From Lysobacterales bacterium 63-13 (lineage in GTDB: Bacteria > Pseudomonadota > Gammaproteobacteria > Xanthomonadales > Rhodanobacteraceae), in the NCBI GenBank assembly GCA_001899855.1, contig MKWR01000014.1, forward strand, positions 3,947 through 67,946: DNA of 64,000 bases. Reading direction: 5' to 3'. Below, piece by piece: positions 26,791-39,518 of the stretch. Position 1 is the stretch's first letter. Each line of letters starts with the position of its first letter. The translations under genes were made by a program, and so were the position numbers. The notes below the pieces were generated by a model. That model had not been told where the DNA came from, did no database searches, and worked only from the letters and a program-made list of their open reading frames with translations.

Positions 26791-27804
26791 GTGAAACTTT
26801 CCATCAGGTTGAGTACGGCGATCATCGCGATCGCCGCGAGTGTCGGTGCGGCGCAGGCCGCGGAAGTGACCGGTGCCGGCGCATCGTTCGTCTTTCCGTT
26901 GATGTCCAAGTGGTCTGCTGACTACAACACGGCCACGCAGAACAAGATCAACTACCAGTCCATCGGCTCCAGCGGCGGCATTGCCCAGATCAAGGCTGGC
27001 ACGGTCGATTTCGGTTCTTCGGACAAGCCGCTGGACCCGAAGGAACTGGCCGAAGCGGGCCTGATCCAGTTTCCGTCGGTGATCGGCGGCGTCGTTCCTG
27101 TCGTCAATGTCGCCGGAATCGATGCCGGCAAGCTGAAGCTCACCGGCCCGTTGCTGGCCGACATCTTCCTCGGCAAGGTCACCAAGTGGAACGATCCGGC
27201 CATCGCCTCGATCAATGAAGGTCTGGCCCTGCCGGACGGCAAGATCACCATCGTGCACCGCTCGGATGGCTCCGGCACCACCTTCAACTTCGTCAACTAC
27301 CTGTCCAAGGTCAGCCCGGAGTGGAAGGAAAAGGTCGGTGAAGGCACGTCGGTGCAGTGGCCGGTGGGTCTTGGCGGCAAGGGCAACGAAGGCGTCGCCG
27401 CCTACGTCAAGCAGATCAAGAATGCGATCGGCTATGTGGAGCTGTCCTTCGCCCTGCAGAACAAGATGTCGTTCGCGCTGATGCAGAATGCCGCCGGCAA
27501 GTTCATCGCGCCAAGTGCCGAGTCGTTCGCTGCGGCCGCGGCCAGCGCCGACTGGACCAATGCCACCGATTTCAGCCTGATCATCACCAATGCCCCGGGT
27601 GACGGATCGTGGCCGATCAGCGCCACGAACTTCATCCTCATGCACGCACAGGCCAAGGATGCCGAGCGCGCCAAGGCCGCTCGCGAGTTCTTCACCTGGG
27701 CCTACGAGAACGGCAAGTCGCAGGCTTCCGCGCTGGACTACGTGCCGCTTCCGGACAGCCTGGTCAAGCAGATCGAGGCCTACTGGGCCAACCGCATCAA
27801 GTAA
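26791..27804 (+). CDS. pstS: Phosphate ABC transporter substrate-binding protein
   Basis: Periplasmic phosphate-binding protein of the PstSCAB importer. The 337-residue protein has a signal peptide ending in GAAQAA and the phosphate-binding segments GAGASFVFPLMSKW, SIGSSGGIAQIKAG and HRSDGSGTTFNF. The start is GTG at 26791 with AAGGAG 8 nt upstream. It is under a Pho box (26720-26737) and is followed by a strong hairpin at 27818 that probably lets pstS be expressed above the rest of the operon. Confidence 0.97.
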   Translation: MKLSIRLSTAIIAIAASVGAAQAAEVTGAGASFVFPLMSKWSADYNTATQNKINYQSIGSSGGIAQIKAGTVDFGSSDKPLDPKELAEAGLIQFPSVIGGVVPVVNVAGIDAGKLKLTGPLLADIFLGKVTKWNDPAIASINEGLALPDGKITIVHRSDGSGTTFNFVNYLSKVSPEWKEKVGEGTSVQWPVGLGGKGNEGVAAYVKQIKNAIGYVELSFALQNKMSFALMQNAAGKFIAPSAESFAAAAASADWTNATDFSLIITNAPGDGSWPISATNFILMHAQAKDAERAKAAREFFTWAYENGKSQASALDYVPLPDSLVKQIEAYWANRIK

Positions 27805-27817
27805 TCGGCATCTCGGC

Positions 27818-27852
27818 AACGCCCCCGGGACGATGATTCTCCCGGGGGCGTT
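27818..27852 (+). terminator. Strong hairpin between pstS and pstC (partial terminator)
   Basis: AACGCCCCCGGGA (27818-27830), a 9-nt loop and TCCCGGGGGCGTT (27840-27852) form a perfect 13-bp stem 14 nt after the pstS stop. The following bases are only moderately T-rich (TTGCTTGTCTG), which suits partial termination or protection of the pstS mRNA end. The pstC start is 114 nt further on. Confidence 0.75.
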
Positions 27853-27965
27853 GCTTGTCTGCTGTTTCAGGAAATCGGGCCGGGCTGACATAATCGGCAG
27901 CCCGAATTGCTCATCCCGGTTGTTGCGGGCAGCTGCCCGCGGGATCTTTCTACCCTGGTCTCCAC

Positions 27966-28937
27966 ATGACGACGATTGCAGCTCGCGATTCGGTGCCTCG
28001 GCCCCGCTCCCGCCGTGACGAACTCCAGGACAAGGGTTTCAGCTACCTGCTTGCCTTCGCCGCGTTCCTTGTCCTGATTGCCCTCGCCGGTGCCGCGCTG
28101 TCGATGCTCTGGGGTGGCCGCGAGGTCCTCGCCCAGGAAGGCTGGCGCTTTTTCTTCTCCACCGAATGGAATCCGGTGGAAAACCGCTATGGCGCGCTGA
28201 TCCCGATCTTCGGAACCCTGGTCACCGCCGCCATCGCCATGCTCATCGCCGTGCCGGTGAGTTTCGGCATTGCCCTGTACCTGACTGAAATCGCACCGGC
28301 CTGGCTGCGTGGTCCGGTCGGCTCGGCCATTGAATTGCTCGCCGGCATTCCCTCGATCATCTACGGCATGTGGGGCCTGTTCGTGCTGGTCCCGGTGATG
28401 ACCGAGCACGTCACGCCGTGGCTGAGTGATCATCTCGGCACCCTGCCGCTGATCGGCCCGATGTTCCAGGGGCCGCCCATCGGCATCGGCATGCTCACCG
28501 CGGGCTTCGTCCTCGCCATCATGGTCATCCCGTTTGTTTCATCGGTCATGCGCGATGTCTTCGTCACGGTGCCGACGCGGCTCAAGGAATCCGCCTACGC
28601 GCTCGGCGCGACCAAGTGGGAAGTCGTCTGGGACGTGGTCCTGCCCTACACCAAATCGGCGGTGATCGGCGGCGTCTTCCTTGGCCTCGGTCGCGCCCTT
28701 GGCGAAACGATGGCGGTTGCCTATGTGGTCGGCAACACGGTGCGCTTTTCGTTGTCCCTGCTCGAACCCGGCACCACCATCGCCGCCTTGATCGCGAATG
28801 ATTTCGCCGAGGCCACCGACACCTATCGCTCGGCCCTGCTCCTGCTCGGCTTTGTCCTTTTCATCGTCACTTTCGTGGTGCTGGCGATTGCACGCCTGAT
28901 GCTGATGCAACTGCAACGACGCGAGGGTCTGCAATGA
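27966..28937 (+). CDS. pstC: Phosphate ABC transporter permease PstC
   Basis: Inner membrane permease of the phosphate importer. The 323-residue protein has about six membrane helices, starting with YLLAFAAFLVLIALAGAAL, and the ABC-coupling EAA loop ESAYALGATKWEVVWDVVLPY near residue 215; AGIPSIIYGMWGLF is a family signature. A soluble segment after helix 1 (about 60-80) is normal for this clade. The ATG at 27966 has only a weak ribosome site. It overlaps pstA by 4 nt. Confidence 0.96.
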   Translation: MTTIAARDSVPRPRSRRDELQDKGFSYLLAFAAFLVLIALAGAALSMLWGGREVLAQEGWRFFFSTEWNPVENRYGALIPIFGTLVTAAIAMLIAVPVSFGIALYLTEIAPAWLRGPVGSAIELLAGIPSIIYGMWGLFVLVPVMTEHVTPWLSDHLGTLPLIGPMFQGPPIGIGMLTAGFVLAIMVIPFVSSVMRDVFVTVPTRLKESAYALGATKWEVVWDVVLPYTKSAVIGGVFLGLGRALGETMAVAYVVGNTVRFSLSLLEPGTTIAALIANDFAEATDTYRSALLLLGFVLFIVTFVVLAIARLMLMQLQRREGLQ

Positions 28938-29816
28938 ACACGGCCACCAGTAGCGCGAATGCGTCACGCGTCGCCGAGCGCCTCTATCGTCGGCGCACCA
29001 TCATCAATCGCGTTGCCATCGTGCTGTCCTGCGCGGCGGCCGTTTTCGGCTTGTTTTTCCTGACCTGGATCCTGTGGACGACGATCAGCAAGGGCATCGG
29101 TTCCATCAACATTGCCCTGTTCACGCAAAACACGCCGCCACCGCAGGAAGCCGGCGGCCTCGCCAATGCCTTCTACGGCAGCATGATGATGTGCGGCATC
29201 GCCATCCTCATCGGCACGCCGCTCGGCATCGCCGCCGGCACCTGGCTGGCCGAATACGCCGGCGTGCGCCGCATTGGCCTGGTCATCCGTTTCGTCAACG
29301 ACATCCTGCTTTCCGCGCCATCGATCGTGCTCGGCCTGTTTGTCTACACGCTGGTCGTCGCGCAGATGGGCGGCGGCTTTTCGGCCATTGCCGGTGCGCT
29401 GTCGCTGGCTTTCATCGTCCTGCCGGTGATCGTGCGCACCACCGACGAGATGCTGCGCCTGGTGCCTGCGCAGATGCGCGAGGCGGCGCTGTCATTGGGC
29501 GTGCCGCAATGGAAAGTGATCGTGCAGGTGCTTTATCGCGGTGCCGCCCCCGGCATCGTCACCGGCATCATCCTTGCCCTGGCGCGCATCAGCGGCGAGA
29601 CCGCACCGCTGCTCTTCACCTCGTTCGGCAACCAGTACTGGAGCACCGACCTGACCCAGCCGATGGCCAGCGTGCCGGTGGTGATGAACCAGTTCACCGC
29701 CAGCCCCTACGAGAACTGGCAATCCCTGGCCTGGGCCGGCGCCCTGGTGCTGACCTTTTTCGTCCTGGTGCTGAGCCTGATCGCGCGAGCCATTCTTTCT
29801 AGGAACAAATCCCGCC

Positions 29817-29824
<8 letters not shown>
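28934..29824 (+). CDS. pstA: Phosphate ABC transporter permease PstA
   Basis: Second permease subunit, 296 residues, with about six membrane helices and the coupling loop [21 protein letters not shown] near residue 185. [17 protein letters not shown] and [18 protein letters not shown] are PstA signatures. The start overlaps the pstC stop (ATGA) and its end overlaps pstB by 8 nt, so the three transporter subunits are translationally coupled. Confidence 0.96.
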
Positions 29825-30641
<817 letters not shown>

Positions 30642-30651
30642 GGAGCAGATC

Positions 30652-31395
30652 ATGTCCCTACCCGGCGAACACATCGTGAAAAGCTATGACGAGGAACTCA
30701 ACCGCCTGACCGGCGAAATCCAGCGCATGGGCAACCTTGCCCTGGTCGAACTCGAGGCCGCGATCACCGCCGTCATCGAGCGCGACAGCGATGCCGCCGA
30801 GCGCATCATCGCCAGCGACAAGGCCATCGACGAGCTGGAGAACGAAATCAGCCAGGATGTGATCCGCCTGCTCGCCCTGCGCCAGCCGATTGCCCGCGAC
30901 CTGCGCGAGGTGCTGGCGGCACTGCGCATTTCCTCGGATATCGAGCGCATCGGCGACTACGCGGCCAACGTCGCCAAGCGCGCCCTTGCCCTCAATCGCG
31001 TCGACCAGGTGCGCCCGGTGATCAGCATGCCGCGACTCGGCAAGATCGCCAGCGAAATCATCAGCGAGGTATTGCTCGCCTACCGCGACCGGGATGCCGA
31101 TCGCGCCCTGCTCGCCTGGGCGCGGGACGAGGAACTGGATGCCCTGTACACCGGCATCTTCCGCGAGTTGCTGACCTACATGATGGAAGATCCGCGCAAC
31201 ATCACCGCCTGCACGCACCTGCTGTTCATGGCCAAGAACATCGAGCGCATCGGCGATCACGCGACCAACATCGCCGAGAACATCTATTTCATCGTGCATG
31301 GCACGCAGATCGCGCAGGAACGGCGCAAGGGCGACAAGACCACATCGATGGTGGCGAAAGCGGCAGTCACGGCAAGCCAGGAACGCCGCGACTGA
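30652..31395 (+). CDS. phoU: Phosphate signalling regulator PhoU
   Basis: Links the Pst transporter to the PhoR-PhoB system and represses the Pho response when phosphate is ample. The 247-residue all-helical protein has the two PhoU repeats with E-x-x-x-D metal-binding segments; SSDIERIGDYAANVAKRAL and MAKNIERIGDHATNIAEN are the signature helices of each half. The ATG at 30652 has AGGAG 7 nt upstream. It is the last gene of the pst operon. No phoB or phoR gene lies in the window. Confidence 0.97.
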   Translation: MSLPGEHIVKSYDEELNRLTGEIQRMGNLALVELEAAITAVIERDSDAAERIIASDKAIDELENEISQDVIRLLALRQPIARDLREVLAALRISSDIERIGDYAANVAKRALALNRVDQVRPVISMPRLGKIASEIISEVLLAYRDRDADRALLAWARDEELDALYTGIFRELLTYMMEDPRNITACTHLLFMAKNIERIGDHATNIAENIYFIVHGTQIAQERRKGDKTTSMVAKAAVTASQERRD

Positions 31396-31415
31396 GTGCA
31401 CATCGGCATGCGCAG

Positions 31416-31440
31416 GGCGGATGAGCGCAGCGCATCCGCC
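31416..31440. repeat. REP-like palindrome after phoU
   Basis: GGCGGATG (31416-31423) and CATCCGCC (31433-31440) pair around a 9-nt loop. This kind of palindrome is a common extragenic repeat in high-GC proteobacteria. It sits 21 nt after the phoU stop and may cap the pst transcript. The remaining gap up to 31666 contains another loosely palindromic GC-rich stretch near 31630-31655 and no gene. Confidence 0.55.
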
Positions 31441-31666
31441 GCCCGGATTGCGCAAAGCCCGGCGCCTTCCGGGCACGTTTCGGCAGCCATTGCATTCGCC
31501 GTCGAAGCGCGCCACGAAGCAGGTGGATGCGCTGCACTTGTCCAGCCTGCCCATGAACTGGAAATTCGCCAGGGCGTCGGCAACGCCGGTCAGCGCTTGA
31601 CGCCGTGCACGTCCCGGTCAAGTCTGTAGGCCGGGGTCACCCACACCGGGTGCGCGGAGCCCGACC

Positions 31667-34600
31667 GTGATTGCTGGCTGGATCCTCATGCTGGTTTCGC
31701 TGGCCTACGTGGCCATGCTCTTCGGCATTGCCTATTTCGGCGATTCGCGCCCGCTCTACCCCTCGCGTCCGGCACTGCGACCGATTGTCTACAGCCTCGC
31801 GCTGGCCGTGTACTGCTCGTCCTGGACGTTCTATGGCGCCGTCGGCAGCGCCGCGAAGTCGAGTCTTTCGTTCCTGCCCATCTATCTTGGCCCGATCCTG
31901 CTGTTCCTGTTTGGCAGCGGCATGATCGAACGCCTGACCCGCGTCGCCAAGGCCAACAACATCACCTCGATCGCCGATTTCATCAGTTCGCGTTTTGGCA
32001 AATCAAACGCCCTGGGCGCGCTGGTGACCTTGATCGCGGTGACCGCGGCCATTCCCTACATCGCCCTGCAGTTCAAGGCCGTGGCCTTGAGCATCAGCGT
32101 CCTCAGCGGACACCCGCAATCGGGCGCGTCGGCACCGCTGCTCAGCGATTCCGCGTTCTACGTGGCCATGCAACTGGCCTTGTTCTCCATCCTCTTCGGC
32201 ACGCGACGCATCGATGCCACCGAACACCATCACGGCATGATGCTGGCCATCGCCGCGGAATCGGCAATCAAGCTGATCGCCTTCGTCGCCATCGGCATCT
32301 TCGCCCTGCAGATTCCGTGGACGGTCGCCAGTCCGTCAATGGATCTCGTCGAGGAAATTGTCCGCGACGGCCTGCCAGCGGGATTCTTCGCGCAGACCCT
32401 GCTGGCCTTCACCGCCATGTTCTGCCTGCCGCGTCAGTTCCAGGTCGGCGTCGTCGAATGCGAGAACCCGGCCGACGTACGCAAGAGTCGTCGCCTGTTT
32501 CCAGTCTATCTGCTGGTGATCTGCGTGCTCGTGCTGCCGATCGTCAACGCCGGACGCACGGTTGCCGCCGGCACCACGTTGCCGCCCGACGCGTGGTTGC
32601 TGTGGCTGCCGCTGGTGCATGACCAGTCGGCCCTGACCATCCTCGCCTATGTTGGCGGTTTCTCGGCGGCGACCGGCATGGTCATCGTCGCCTCGGTGGC
32701 GCTGGCGACGATGATCTCCAACGACCTGATCATGCCGGCCCTGCTGCGCATCCGCGCATTGAAACTGGAACAACGCCATGATCTTTCCTCGATCGTGCTC
32801 GGCATCCGTCGCGTTGCCATCATCGGCCTGGCCTTCCTGGCTCTCGCCTATTACCGCGCCATCACGCATACCCAGGGCCTTGCCTCGATCGGCCTGCTCG
32901 CCTTTGCCGCCGTGGCCCAGTTCGCCCCGGCGATCATCGCCGGACTCTACTGGCGAGGGGCCAGCCGCAAGGGCGTGCTGATCGGCCTCATGCTCGGTTT
33001 CGGCTTGTGGCTGTACACCTTGCTGCTGCCAAACATGGCGATGGCCGGCTGGTACGACAGCCATTGGGTGCAAGACGGCCCCTTTGGCCTCGACTGGCTG
33101 CGTCCGCATGCCTTGTTCAACCTGAGCGGCTGGGATTCGATCACGCACGGCACGTTCTGGTCGTTGATGGTCAATATCGCCGCCTGCGTGTTTGTCTCGC
33201 TGCGCTTTCGTCCGTCGATCGAGGAGCGCCTGCGCGCGGCGCGTTTCCTGGATATCGACGCGGAACGCAGCGCCAGCACGATGTCGGATTGGGGTGGCCG
33301 GGTCAGTGTCGCCGACCTGCGCATGATCGTCGGACGCATCCTCGGCGAACGCAACGCGAACCGCATGTTCGAGGAGTACGTCCTCGCCGCCGGCAAGCCG
33401 ATCAGCGAGAGTGGCACGGCCGATCGGCTGCTGTTCCAGCATGCCGAACGCGCGCTTGCGGCTGCCATCGGTTCTGCCTCGGCGCGGCGCATGCTGACCA
33501 CGGCGCTGCGTGGAACCGGCCTCGATTTCAGCGAGGCCGCGGCCCTGCTCGACGATGCCTCGCAAGAACTGCGCTTCAACCGCGAACTGCTTACCAACAC
33601 CCTCGAGAACATCTCGCAAGGCATCAGCGTGGTCGATGCGCAGATGCACATGGTCTCCTGGAACCGCCGCTACATAGAGATGTTCGATTACCCAAGCGGG
33701 CTGGTCTACGTTGGTCGGCCAATTGCCGACCTGATCCGCTACAACGCCGAGCGTGGCGATTGCGGCCCGGGCGATGTCGATGAGCACGTGCAGAAGCGCC
33801 TTCGCCACATGCGCCTGGGCACCGCCCATGTGTTCACCCGCGCACGCGCCGACGGCCGCGTGCTGGAAATGCGCGGCCAGCAATTGCCGGGCGGCGGCTT
33901 CGTCACCACGTTCACCGATGTCACCGACTACAAGCAGGTGGAAAGGGCGCTGATCGAAGCCAACGAGACGCTCGAACAACGCGTGGCGTCGCGCACTTCC
34001 GAGCTGTCGCACGCGCTCGAAGCGCAGGAGCAGGCGAAGCTGGAGGCGCAGGCGGCCAACCTGTCGAAATCGCGATTCCTTGCCGCCGCCAGCCACGACC
34101 TGCTGCAACCGCTGAATGCGGCGCGCCTGTTCACCACGGCACTGCGACAGCAGCCCGCGCTGGATAAGGAATCCGGGCAACTGGCCGAGCGCATCGATAC
34201 CGCATTCCGTGTTGCCGAAGTCCTCCTTGAATCGCTGCTTGAATCATCGCGACTGGATGCCGGAAAGTACCGTTCGGAAAAAGTCGACATTGCCTTCGAG
34301 GAACTGGTCGCGCCACTGCAGCAGCAATTCGTGCTGCTCTCGCAGCGCCGCGGACTGGAGTTCAGGGTCGTCGCCAGCCGCGCGATCGTGCATACGGATC
34401 CCAACCTGATGCGCAGGATCCTGCAGAACTTCTGCACCAATGCCTTGCGCTACACGCGCAGTGGTCGCGTTGTCCTTGGCCTGCGCCATCGTGGCGATCA
34501 CGTGCGCATCGAAGTCTGGGACACCGGCCCGGGCATCAGTGCCGAGCATCTGGAGCGCATCTTCGACGAGTTCCATCGCGTCGAGGGAAGCTCACCCTGG

Positions 34601-35275
34601 GGCGAGCATGGCCTCGGCCTCGGCCTGGCCATCTGCGAGCGCATTGCACGCATCCTCGATCATCGCCTCGCCGTGCGTTCCTGGCCCGGCTCGGGCAGCT
34701 GCTTCTCGGTCGAGGTGCCCTTCGTCGCCATGCGCGTGCGCGGCGAACCGCTGCCAAGCAGGCCGACGCCGGTGCTTGGCCTCATGCCCGCCCTGCATGT
34801 GCTGTGCGTGGACAACGAACCGAGCATCCTCGAAGGCATGACCGCCCTGCTCTCACGCTGGGGACTCAGCTGCGACCTTGCCACCAACCGGGACGAGGCC
34901 TTGCAGGCTTTGCGCCGGCGCAACCCGGACCTGATCCTGATCGATCTGCACCTGGACAGCGGCATCAACGGCATGGACGTGCTCGCCGAACTGCGTCGGC
35001 TCAACGGCACGAAAGCGCCGGCCGCGCTGATCACCGCCGACGGCAGCCCCGAACTCAAGCAGCGCGCCCGCGATCTCGGCCTCAGCGTGCTGCTCAAGCC
35101 GATCCGCCCGGGCGCGTTGCGCGCCTTGCTCTCGGCATTTTCCCGGCGCCCGGCCGAAGCCGACGAGGAGGGCGAGGAATCCGCGCCGGCGGCAAGTGCG
35201 GCGGATGGGCAAGGCCAGGCGGGCGAGGCGGGTGATGCGGATCGGGCGCAGCCGCTCGCGCCAATCGAGGAATGA
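31667..35275 (+). CDS. SLC5-like transporter/hybrid sensor histidine kinase (CrbS-like)
   Basis: A 1202-residue membrane sensor kinase. Residues 1-510 form a sodium/solute symporter-like domain with about 13 helices; a helical linker follows, then a PAS-like domain (about 640-760), a coiled coil, HisKA with phospho-acceptor His810 (AAASHDLLQPLNA), an HATPase domain (N box NFCTNALRYT, VWDTGPGIS, GLGLGLAI) and a C-terminal receiver with Asp1093 (LILIDLHLD). This order is that of CrbS, which with CrbR switches on acs in Vibrio and Pseudomonas. The neighbours, a LuxR-type regulator and acs, fit exactly. The start is GTG 31667 with GGAG 7 nt upstream. A 13-nt gap separates its stop from the convergent regulator. 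Confidence 0.93.
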   Translation: MIAGWILMLVSLAYVAMLFGIAYFGDSRPLYPSRPALRPIVYSLALAVYCSSWTFYGAVGSAAKSSLSFLPIYLGPILLFLFGSGMIERLTRVAKANNITSIADFISSRFGKSNALGALVTLIAVTAAIPYIALQFKAVALSISVLSGHPQSGASAPLLSDSAFYVAMQLALFSILFGTRRIDATEHHHGMMLAIAAESAIKLIAFVAIGIFALQIPWTVASPSMDLVEEIVRDGLPAGFFAQTLLAFTAMFCLPRQFQVGVVECENPADVRKSRRLFPVYLLVICVLVLPIVNAGRTVAAGTTLPPDAWLLWLPLVHDQSALTILAYVGGFSAATGMVIVASVALATMISNDLIMPALLRIRALKLEQRHDLSSIVLGIRRVAIIGLAFLALAYYRAITHTQGLASIGLLAFAAVAQFAPAIIAGLYWRGASRKGVLIGLMLGFGLWLYTLLLPNMAMAGWYDSHWVQDGPFGLDWLRPHALFNLSGWDSITHGTFWSLMVNIAACVFVSLRFRPSIEERLRAARFLDIDAERSASTMSDWGGRVSVADLRMIVGRILGERNANRMFEEYVLAAGKPISESGTADRLLFQHAERALAAAIGSASARRMLTTALRGTGLDFSEAAALLDDASQELRFNRELLTNTLENISQGISVVDAQMHMVSWNRRYIEMFDYPSGLVYVGRPIADLIRYNAERGDCGPGDVDEHVQKRLRHMRLGTAHVFTRARADGRVLEMRGQQLPGGGFVTTFTDVTDYKQVERALIEANETLEQRVASRTSELSHALEAQEQAKLEAQAANLSKSRFLAAASHDLLQPLNAARLFTTALRQQPALDKESGQLAERIDTAFRVAEVLLESLLESSRLDAGKYRSEKVDIAFEELVAPLQQQFVLLSQRRGLEFRVVASRAIVHTDPNLMRRILQNFCTNALRYTRSGRVVLGLRHRGDHVRIEVWDTGPGISAEHLERIFDEFHRVEGSSPWGEHGLGLGLAICERIARILDHRLAVRSWPGSGSCFSVEVPFVAMRVRGEPLPSRPTPVLGLMPALHVLCVDNEPSILEGMTALLSRWGLSCDLATNRDEALQALRRRNPDLILIDLHLDSGINGMDVLAELRRLNGTKAPAALITADGSPELKQRARDLGLSVLLKPIRPGALRALLSAFSRRPAEADEEGEESAPAASAADGQGQAGEAGDADRAQPLAPIEE

Positions 35276-35288
35276 GGCTTGCCGGCGA

Positions 35289-35951
35289 CTATTCGTCGAC
35301 CGCGATCACATTGCCCGGATCAAGTGTCAACTGGCTGGCGGCGAGGGCAACCTGGGTGCGATTGTTGCAGCCGAGCTTGCGCATGATCGCGGTCATGTGC
35401 GCCTTGATAGTTGCTTCGGAAACACCGAGCTCGTAGGCGATCTGCTTGTTCAACAGGCCATCGGCAACCATGCCGAGGACGCGGAACTGGTGCGGGGTCA
35501 GTTCGGCGATGCGCCCGGCCAGCACCGCTTCGCTGCCGCGCAACTCGGCCGAACCGCCGCTCAACTGGCTCGGCAGCCAGACTTCGCCGTCGAGCACGGC
35601 ATGGATCGCCTCCACGATGTTCTCGCCCGCCATCGATTTCGGCACATAGCCAGCGGCACCATGGGCCAGCGCGCGCCGCGCGACGTCCGCCTCCTCATGC
35701 GCGGAAACGATGATCACCGGCAATTGCGGATAGTGGCCACGCAGATGTGCCAGGGCGGAAAAGCCGCGCGCCCCGGGCATCTGCAAGTCGAGCAGCAGCA
35801 GGTCGGCATTCGCGTGCGATTCGACCAGGGCCAGCAGTGCCGGCACGCTGTCGGCCTGGAACAGTTCCACGGCAGGCAAGGCCTGCGCCGCGGCGCGGCT
35901 CAGCGCGTCGCGAAACAGTGGATGATCGTCGGCAATGAGGATTTCAGGCAT
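35289..35951 (-). CDS. LuxR-family response regulator (CrbR-like)
   Basis: A 220-residue response regulator: receiver domain with acidic pair at DDHP, phospho-acceptor Asp55 (LLLLDLQMPG) and conserved Lys in VPKS, then a LuxR-type helix-turn-helix (LTPHQFRVLGMVADGLLNKQIA through VSEATIKAHMTAIMRKLG) at about 148-200. In Vibrio and Pseudomonas the equivalent CrbR activates acs. Here acs lies just upstream in the same direction (94-nt gap) and the kinase converges from the other side. The start MPEILIADDHP at 35951 is preferred over an upstream in-frame Met. Confidence 0.92.
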   Translation of the reverse strand: MPEILIADDHPLFRDALSRAAAQALPAVELFQADSVPALLALVESHANADLLLLDLQMPGARGFSALAHLRGHYPQLPVIIVSAHEEADVARRALAHGAAGYVPKSMAGENIVEAIHAVLDGEVWLPSQLSGGSAELRGSEAVLAGRIAELTPHQFRVLGMVADGLLNKQIAYELGVSEATIKAHMTAIMRKLGCNNRTQVALAASQLTLDPGNVIAVDE

Positions 35952-36045
35952 TGCGATCACGACTCCGTGCACCGCTCCCGTGCTTCATGCAAAGCCGCTG
36001 CCCCCACCTTTGCCGCGGCAGGCAACAGCTCGCGGCAGGATCGGC

Positions 36046-37989
<1,944 letters not shown>

Positions 37990-38155
37990 GGTCGCCTCCT
38001 CAAGGGCAATCAACGGAACGCGCTTGCGATCATGCCACGTAGCGCGGCCGCGTGATTGCCCACTCGACTTTGGTCGCGTATAGACGAATGGCTAATGGCC
38101 GCTGAACGAAATTCTCAGCATTCTCCCATCGCCACCAATGGGGAGGAGTGCCACC

Positions 38156-39505
38156 ATGATCATGAAGAAGTACGTCGGATTGCGCTTGTCGGCCTTGTCA
38201 CTCGGATGCCTTATGGCCCTGCCTGGCATTGCCATGGCCGATGAGGCAAGAGAACAGGCCCTTGAACAGCGCATCAACGATCTCGAAGCACAACTGCAGC
38301 AACTGGCCTCGGAAATCCGTGCTCAACGCGCGGCGCCAGCAGCGGCACCGGCAGCCCTGCCTGCCGGCAAACTGCCGATCCAGCTGACCACGCTGACGCC
38401 GGGATCACCAAGCGGAACAACGCTCAAGGTCGGCGGCTTCGTCAAGGCCGATTTCATGATCACCAAGGCCCACGACGGCATGCTTGCCGATGGTGCCACC
38501 GGTCGCGCCCTGTATATCCCGGGGCAAACGCCGGTCGGCGGCAACAGTTCCGATGCCGTCTATGACGCGCACGCCAAGTTCTCGCGCTTCAATGTCGGCA
38601 TCGACACTGTCACCGAAGGCGGTGACAAGGCCGGTGCCTTCCTCGAGATGGATTTCTTCGGCAACGCGCTCGGCAACCAGACCTCGACCAACACCTACGG
38701 CGTCACCGTGCGGCATGCCTACGCCTACTGGAACCACTGGCTGGCCGGCCAGACCTGGTCGAACTTCATGGATACCGCGGCCCTGCCCGACACGGTCGAT
38801 TTCATCGGCCCGACCGATGGCGTGATCTTCGTGCGCCAGGCGCAGGTGCGCTACACCAATGGCGGCTTCTCCGCGGCCCTGGAGAATCCGGAAACGCTCA
38901 TCATTCCAAACGGCGGTGGCGGTGGTGTTGCTTCCGATCGCGGTGCGCTGCCGGATCTGACCTTGCGCTACGGCTGGAAGGGCGACTGGGGCAGTTTTGG
39001 CGTCGGCGCACTGTTGCGCAGCCTGGAAATCGATCGCGCCGCTTCGGGAACCACGCCGGCAGCAAACGACAGCGAAGGCGCATTTGCCTTCACCGTCGGC
39101 GGCAAGTGGGTGCTCGGCGCGCATGACGACCTGCGTTACCAGGTCACTGCAGGTGATGGCATGAGCCGCTACGTCGGCCTCGCCGTGACCGGTGATACCG
39201 CGGTGAGCGCGGATGGCAACCTTGATGCCATCGGCGGATTCGCCGGCTACCTCGCCTGGCGTCATGCCTGGTCGCCAAAGTTGCGCAGCAATCTGGTCTT
39301 TGCACGCAGCCAGTACGACAACCCGATCGACCTGACCGGAACCGCGGTCAACAAGTCGGTGCAGAGCTTCCGCGTCAACCTGTTCTATTCGCCGATGCCC
39401 AAGCTTGATGTCGGTGTCGAACTGATGCGCGCCAATCGCGAGCTGGAAAGCGGAGTCGATGGTTCGCTGACCCGCCTGCAGTTCACGACCAAGTACTCAT
39501 TCTGA
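38156..39505 (+). CDS. DcaP-like outer membrane porin
   Basis: A 449-residue outer membrane protein with a signal peptide ending near GIAMADE, an N-terminal coiled coil (EQRINDLEAQLQQLASEIR, about 28-52), a Pro/Ala linker and a beta-barrel ending in LQFTTKYSF with the terminal Phe. This order matches the trimeric DcaP family, which admits organic acids such as dicarboxylates. Motifs KVGGFVKADFM and SRFNVGIDT are typical. The start at 38156 has GGGAGGAG 8 nt upstream. The next gene, an organic acid type transporter, follows after 13 nt, so the two probably form an uptake pair. Confidence 0.87.
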   Translation: MIMKKYVGLRLSALSLGCLMALPGIAMADEAREQALEQRINDLEAQLQQLASEIRAQRAAPAAAPAALPAGKLPIQLTTLTPGSPSGTTLKVGGFVKADFMITKAHDGMLADGATGRALYIPGQTPVGGNSSDAVYDAHAKFSRFNVGIDTVTEGGDKAGAFLEMDFFGNALGNQTSTNTYGVTVRHAYAYWNHWLAGQTWSNFMDTAALPDTVDFIGPTDGVIFVRQAQVRYTNGGFSAALENPETLIIPNGGGGGVASDRGALPDLTLRYGWKGDWGSFGVGALLRSLEIDRAASGTTPAANDSEGAFAFTVGGKWVLGAHDDLRYQVTAGDGMSRYVGLAVTGDTAVSADGNLDAIGGFAGYLAWRHAWSPKLRSNLVFARSQYDNPIDLTGTAVNKSVQSFRVNLFYSPMPKLDVGVELMRANRELESGVDGSLTRLQFTTKYSF

Positions 39506-39518
39506 GGGGAATCCGATC

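Noticed and set aside
27890-27912. CTGACAT near the pstC start as a second Pho box
   Set aside because: Only one half fits the consensus; the second repeat is poor, so it is not listed as a site.
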